A stretch of 64,000 nucleotides of DNA. Origin: Fomes fomentarius (taxonomy: Eukaryota > Basidiomycota > Agaricomycetes > Polyporales > Polyporaceae). Positions 59,738-64,000 of this stretch are shown here, one piece after another; positions within the stretch are counted from its first letter, which is position 1, and each line of letters starts with the position of its first letter. The notes beneath the pieces are model-generated. The model worked only from the letters and a program-made list of their open reading frames with translations, had not been told where the DNA came from and ran no database searches. The translations under genes and the position numbers were made by a program. The stretch spans positions 2,604,001 to 2,668,000 of the forward strand of contig JABYQN010000004.1 in NCBI GenBank assembly GCA_022606135.1, in the 5' to 3' direction.

Positions 59738-59898
59738 CTGTAAGGAACGAGGTCTCAGTCTGGTGCACGGTAAGTGTCAACAGCTATATCTATTCACCTG
59801 TAAGGAACGAGGTCTATCTACATGTCAGTACATGGTATAGAATAGATTAATGCAATGGAGTCTCACCTCAGTCTGGTGCACGGTAAGTGTCAACAGCT
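59738..59898 (-). repeat. 48-bp direct repeat, one copy split by a 53-bp insert
   Basis: Copy one is 59738-59785, uninterrupted. Copy two is 59798-59898 with the insert at 59814-59866. Outside the insert the two match at all 48 positions by eye. A 12-bp spacer (59786-59797) separates them. Confidence 0.9.
59814..59866 (-). other. Intron-like 53-bp insert
   Basis: Read on the minus strand it starts GTGAGACTCC, ends GACATGTAGATAG and has CTGAC 14 nt before the acceptor. Length, donor, branch site and acceptor match the introns of neighbouring genes. It sits between ...ACTGAG and ACCTCG, which are directly joined in the adjacent repeat copy. Confidence 0.7.
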
Positions 59899-60104
59899 GA
59901 GGAAAGACGAGACGAAAACTTCGAAGAGGTAACGAACGTCATTATGTAAGCAAAGAGCGATAAGTAAACGAGTAAGTAGCAAGTAAGTAGTGCGATGTAT
60001 CAACTTTCAACACGCCCACTCAGCGTAGCTAGGAACTTGTACTTGTGAATGAACATACAAACAGCAAATAAATGTCCAGATTAAACAGAGTATACAGTAA
60101 CCTA

Positions 60105-61785
60105 TCAGGCGAGGCCCATGGCGGCAGAGAAACGTTCATGTTTCTCTCGTGCAAGAGCCTTCGTGAGGACGTCGGCGACCTGATCGCCAGTCGGCACGTA
60201 CTCGACTCGGATTCGCTGCTCCTTGATTTCATCTCGAATGAAGTGGTGGCGGACGGCAATGTGCTTTGTCCGGTCGTGGAACGTCGAGTTCTTTGCGAGT
60301 GACATAGCCGACTGGTTGTCGATAAGCAGCAGCTCCCAGAGTCGCCTGATGCGTCGAAGGTCGTCCCATAGATTTCAGACAGGAACGTCCAAAGCCAGAG
60401 GGCCTCCTTGGTGGCGGACGCCAGAGCGATGTACTCCGCTTCAGTGCTGAACTGAGCAACGGACATCTGCTTCTTCGACTGCCAGCTGATTGCTGCATTC
60501 GAAAGCAGGAAGACATACCCAGAGACTGAGCGACGATCATTGACGTCGCTCGCCCAGTCAGCGTCGGTGTACCCGACGAGCGCGCCTCCTTCGGGGCATG
60601 AGTTGCTGCCATCGAAGACGAGCGCGCGGTCGGTCGTGCTGCGCAGGTATCTGTAGACGCGCATGAGAGCCGTCCAGTGCTCCTTGCCGGGGCAGGCGGC
60701 GTGCTTGCTCAGTGTGCCCACTGCGAATGCGAGGTCGGGACGGGTCCCGAGCATGACGTACATGAGCGAGCCTAGCGCGCTTTGATACGCCTTTTCGTCG
60801 ACCTCCGGTGCGTCAACCTTGACGAGCTTGATGTTAGCAGCCATTGGGGTTGAGACGAGGCGACAGTTGGCCATGTTGTGGGACTTCAGGATGTCCTCGA
60901 CGTATTGGCGCTGTGAGAGAGTGATGGTGTGACGTGTGCGGTTGCGGATGATTTCCATGCTGAGGATCCAGTGTGCGGGACCAAGGTCCTTCATCTCGTA
61001 TGGAACCCCGAGCTTGTCCTTGACGATCCTCGCGATGGTGAGGTCTTTTGCGAAGATGAGCATGTCATCCACATAGACCGCAACGATGACGAGTTCGCCA
61101 TCGATGCGCTTGAAGAAGACACCATGGTCTGCGTTGCTGCGCGTGTAGCCGGCGTCTTCGAAGAGAGTGCAAAGCTTCTTGTACCACTCGCGGCTGGCCT
61201 GCTTGAGCCCATAGAGGGAGTTCCAGAGTTTCCAGACCATCTGCTTGCCCTTGCGGAAACCTGGTGGACACTCCATGAAGATCTCCTCGTCGAGATCGCC
61301 GTTGAGGAATGCCGACTTGACGTCCATCTGATGGATTTCGAGGTCATCTTTCGCAGCAATCGCGAGGAGGGTGCAAATGCTTGCAAACTTGGTGACGGGC
61401 GCGAACGTCTCGGTGTAGTCGATGCCTTTGACTTGTGTGAAGCCTTTTGCGACGAGGCGAGCCTTGTACTTCTGGATCTCGCCATCGGGGCCACGCTTGA
61501 TCTTGAAGACCCACTTGCAGTCGACGGCTTTGCGGTTTCGCGGTCGTTCGACTTCGTCATAGAGTTCGGCCTTTGCGAATGAGAGGAGTTCTTCAGCGCA
61601 TGCTGCCTTCCACTGTTCAGCGTCAGGGTGGGACATGGCTTCAGCATACGTCTTCGGCTCGTCTCCCAGCGTAGATGCGCGGTGCGCGTGCTCATCGCCC
61701 ACTCCATCGAGGAGTTGTTCAGCCTCGGCCTTGGCTTCGGCTTTGGCGTCGGAGTCGGCTTTGGCTATGTCCGATTTGCGTGGTT
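60105..61785 (-). pseudogene. copia reverse transcriptase and RNase H, frameshifted
   Basis: The frame opens in an Ala/Lys/Glu-rich linker (SDIAKADSDAKAEAKAEAE). It contains EPKTYAEAMSHPDAEQWK, WVFKIKRGPDGEI, ARLVAKGFTQVKGIDYTETF, IHQMDVKSAFLNGDLDEEIF, LYGLKQASREWYKKL and the catalytic YVDDML. RNase H follows with YTDADWASDVNDRRSVSGY and FSTEAEYIALA. Near 60330-60370 the frame breaks; the last RNase H part (DNQSAMSLAKNSTFHDRTKH, VPTGDQVADVLTKAL) continues in another frame to a stop at 60105. The shift leaves a 557-codon ORF with a spurious tail ending at 60029. Confidence 0.9.
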
Positions 61786-61789
61786 CCCC

Positions 61790-62823
61790 CCTCCAGCTGC
61801 TGCAGGTGCACGGCGACGGCGGTCATAGTCCGACAGGACAAGACGCTCAGGCGCCTTCCCTTTAGTGGTGCGTGTGGAGCGACGCACTTCAGGAGCTGGA
61901 ATCAGATGCAGATAGGGAGCGGGGACGCGAGAGGACGGGACACGGTGTGCAGGCTTTGGTGCAGCTTGCGGTGGTGGTGGGACGTATGGAACGTCCTCCT
62001 CTAGCTCCTCCTCAGCTTCGACCCACCCAGGGGGTGGAACGTTGCCTATGTCGGGGACCTCCTCGACGGTGACACATTGTGAGGGAGGAGCATCAGGGAG
62101 TTCTACTGAGATGCGTGGTGCGGAAACGTCAGTGTCACGGGCGGTCTCTGAGGGGAAAACTGGCTCCGTGCTGATGACAATGCATGTGGGAACACCGCCG
62201 GGGTTGCCTTCGTCGAAGACTACGTCGCACGACTCGATGATCTTGCCCGTAGGGCAATGGAGAAGACGGTATGTGCACTTGTGGTCGCAGTAGCCGAGTA
62301 GAGCGCATTCGACGGACTTCGCGTCGAACTTGGAGCGCTTCTTGTCTGGGATATGGACATGGGCTTTGCATCCAAATGGGCAGATGTGTGCGACGGAGGG
62401 CTTGATGCCCGTGTACGCCTCATGGGGAGTGATGTCGCCCTCGAGTGCGTGCGTCGGCGTTCAGTTGAGGATGTGCATGGCGTATTTCGCAGCTTCGGCC
62501 CAGTACGTCTTTGGGAGGCCAGACTCTTGCAGCATGCAGAGGGCCATCTCCTTGATCGTCCTGTTCGAGCGTTTGGCGATGCCGTTCTCCTGTGGCGTGT
62601 CGGGGTTCGTCATCTCATGGTGGATCCCGCGCCGTGCGCAGATGGCTTCGACAGCCTTGTTGTCGTATTCGCCTCCACCATCTGAACGCAGGTAGTTGAC
62701 GGGTTGGCCGACGAGGACTTCGACGCGGTTGATGTGTGCATCAAGTGTGGCAGGTTGGTCCGACTTCGCCTTGAGCGGGTAGACGCTAATGTTGCGCGAG
62801 TGCCAGTCGATGTACGTGTCGAG
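61790..62823 (-). pseudogene. copia integrase core, interrupted
   Basis: Same reading frame as the upstream part after the TAG. Recognisable are DTYIDWHSRNISVYPLKAKS, LRSDGGGEYDNKA, NPDTPQENGIAKRSNRTIKE and YWAEAAKYAMHIL, which carry the middle Asp and the Glu of the DDE catalytic set. A TGA at 62461-62463 replaces the arginine codon normally found after MHILN. The C-terminal part (GCKAHVHIPDKKRSKFDAKS, GYCDHKCTYRLL) is followed by a Pro-rich linker. Near 61786-61791 a run of six C (plus strand) marks a frameshift before the reverse transcriptase. Confidence 0.85.
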
Positions 62824-64000
62824 CTACTTTTCGCTGAGTGGGGAGCGCGTGTCAGACTCCATGAGATCGGAGCTGATGTGGTAGTTCGGGCGAGGTGCGG
62901 TTGCAGACATCAACTTGGGAATTGCATTGCGTGTCTGCTTCCCAGCAAGGCACGTCTCGCAGAGCATCTCAGGACGCTTCGACTCACCGGTGATCGACAT
63001 GCCTTCGACCATGCCCGTTCGCACCATGCGAAGGACTACGTCGAAGCTCAGATGAGCAAGACGGCTGTGCCAGGTCTCGACTGTGGCCTTTGACTCGTTC
63101 ACGACAAATGTGGTGAGGTCGTCAGGCGTGGGACCGGGGTTGTGCGAGTTGGTGACTTGTGCAGGATCGAGCGCAGCCACGTGCACGCGCTTGGGCGTGG
63201 TGGCTTTGCCCTTGAGTACATAGAGTCCCTCCTTGAGGGAGGCTGAGCCGATGACGCGAGCATCTCTTGAGTCGATGAAGCGACATCCGTCCTTCACGAA
63301 TTTGACGTCGCATCCTTTCGCCGTGAGCTGGGAGACCGATAGGAGGTTCCCATTGAGCTCAGGCACATGGAAAACACGTGAGATGAGGATGGGGGACTGT
63401 CGATTATCGAGTTCAAGGTAGATCGACCCTTCGCCGATGGCGAGGATGTAGCGCTCGTCGCCAAGCCAGACATGGCGCGGCGTCGACAGCTTGTGGTACG
63501 AGGCAAACTGCGCGCGCAGTGAGGACATGTGCGCGGATGCGCCCGAGTCTACTATCCAGCGCGCCAGCTCCAAGTTTGCCTTCATCGCGTCCGCAACGAA
63601 AACGCGCAGGACTGTGTCGTCCTCGCTACCAACCTGCGCGACCTTCGCATTGAGATCGGCAGGCTTGTTCGCATCGGCTTTGAGTGCGGCGTCGGCCTTC
63701 GCCTGGAGCTCGGCCTTGAGCTTGCGGCACTCATCTTTCTTGTGCCCTTGCTTCCTGCAGTGTGCACATGTGGGCTTCTTGTTGCCCGACTTCTTGTCGT
63801 CGTGCTTGTCCTTCCCTTTGCCTTTGCCTAAGTGCGCAGCAAGCGCGGTGTGCTTCGCCTTGCTCTCCAGCATCTTTTCATGCTCAACGACAGCGGCGAT
63901 GACCTTCTCGGTCGAGAGCGCGGAGTCGGATGACATGAGGATGGTACGGAGGGTGGAGTACGAGGGCGGAAGGGAGATGACCATCGCAATTGCGACGAGT
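62824..64000 (-). pseudogene. copia gag end, protease and pre-integrase region
   Basis: An open frame from the window edge to a TAG at 62824-62826. It carries the zinc knuckle CAHCRKQGHKKDEC (near 63730-63770), a Lys-rich linker, the aspartic protease motif WIVDSGASAHMSS (near 63540), and a GAG-pre-integrase segment with TWHSRLAHLSFDVV and CETCLAGKQ. The frame continues beyond the TAG as integrase core, so the stop is a lesion in a single polyprotein, probably a glutamine codon changed by one transition. The first residues of gag are off the window. Confidence 0.88.

Larger units (their letters stand above)
59738..60012 (-). repeat. Presumed 3' LTR of the copia element
   Basis: On the minus strand, after the pol stop and a short purine stretch (GAGTGGGCG), TGTTGAAAGTTG starts at 60012. 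Candidate ends are TTACA at 59799 or 59739, giving about 214 or 274 bp. TG...CA termini and position fit an LTR; the partner 5' LTR is beyond the window, so borders are not proven. It contains the 48-bp direct repeat and the intron-like insert listed separately. Confidence 0.55.
59738..64000 (-). mobile_element. Ty1/copia LTR retrotransposon, 3' part, degenerate
   Basis: Reading leftwards from the window edge, the order is gag zinc knuckle, protease, integrase, reverse transcriptase, RNase H, then the presumed LTR. Integrase before reverse transcriptase defines the copia superfamily. The gag start and 5' LTR lie beyond 64000. Two in-frame stops and two frameshifts show that this copy cannot make a full polyprotein. 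It abuts the DUF4139 gene with about 280 bp between. Confidence 0.9.

Noticed and set aside
60929..61582. 217-codon plus-strand ORF
   Set aside because: Antisense to the conserved reverse transcriptase of the copia element.
1..64000. tRNA, rRNA, CRISPR or prokaryotic elements
   Set aside because: No B-box/cloverleaf, rRNA core, regular short repeats with spacers or Shine-Dalgarno-led gene strings were seen; the intron-rich structure is fungal.

Overview
The window is nuclear DNA of a filamentous basidiomycete, most likely an Agaricomycete. Genes are broken by many introns of about 50-60 nt with GTRNGT donors, CTRAY-like branch sites and YAG acceptors. There are no bacterial-style operons and no rRNA, tRNA or CRISPR that I can see. 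Gene content fits: fungal DUF6534-type membrane proteins, multi-ZZ zinc-finger proteins, a Stealth-family sugar phosphotransferase, a MED25-like Mediator subunit and a Ty1/copia retrotransposon.

About two thirds of the window is one expanded family. I reconstruct thirteen apparently complete or edge-truncated DUF6534-type multi-membrane-span genes and one clear pseudogene, lying on both strands between position 1 and 56355: complement(<1-693), complement(1858-3893), complement(4819-7117), complement(9139-11300), 12134-14234, complement(15639-17588), pseudogene complement(18787-19290), 20749-22871, complement(27344-29638), 31162-33266, complement(33925-36126), complement(37190-39314), 49742-52055 and complement(54070-56355). 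All share one plan: a first exon with [D/N]xTxGAxLxG; an exon with L[Y/F]GxxxxQxYxYF; an 'ETxHxxxxxHxW' exon; a 'YYYLVxxYxxPxxL..W' exon; an 'FYARR[I/V][W/Y]L' exon; an exon ending in 'SRTGFKR'; a 'TDxLINxLIxYAINTG' exon; then '[K]VYxNSLLA', and a hydrophilic tail beginning 'LNxR'. Each exon carries roughly one membrane helix or one loop, so single-frame ORFs show only fragments and the genes are easily missed.

Other genes interrupt the array. MED25-like (complement 23164-26614) has an N-terminal VWA domain, an ACID-like region and a Gln/Met/Gly-rich tail. Between 40.5 and 53.3 kb lies a block containing two inverted paralogues of a triple ZZ-finger gene (40539-41540 + and 52389-53329 -), a Stealth-family gene resembling fungal xylosylphosphotransferase (43196-46092 +), a hotdog-fold thioesterase (46791-47909 -) and one DUF6534 gene. 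To the right of the array is a DUF4140/DUF4139 gene (57182-59457 +).

The right edge is a minus-strand Ty1/copia element running off the window at 64000. It is broken by two in-frame stops and two frameshifts. Its presumed 3' LTR contains a 48-bp direct repeat in which one copy is interrupted by a 53-bp insert with every mark of a spliceosomal intron and the other is not.

Gene ends, minor exons and exact splice sites in the DUF6534 genes are manual reconstructions; the signature exons are much more certain than the tails.
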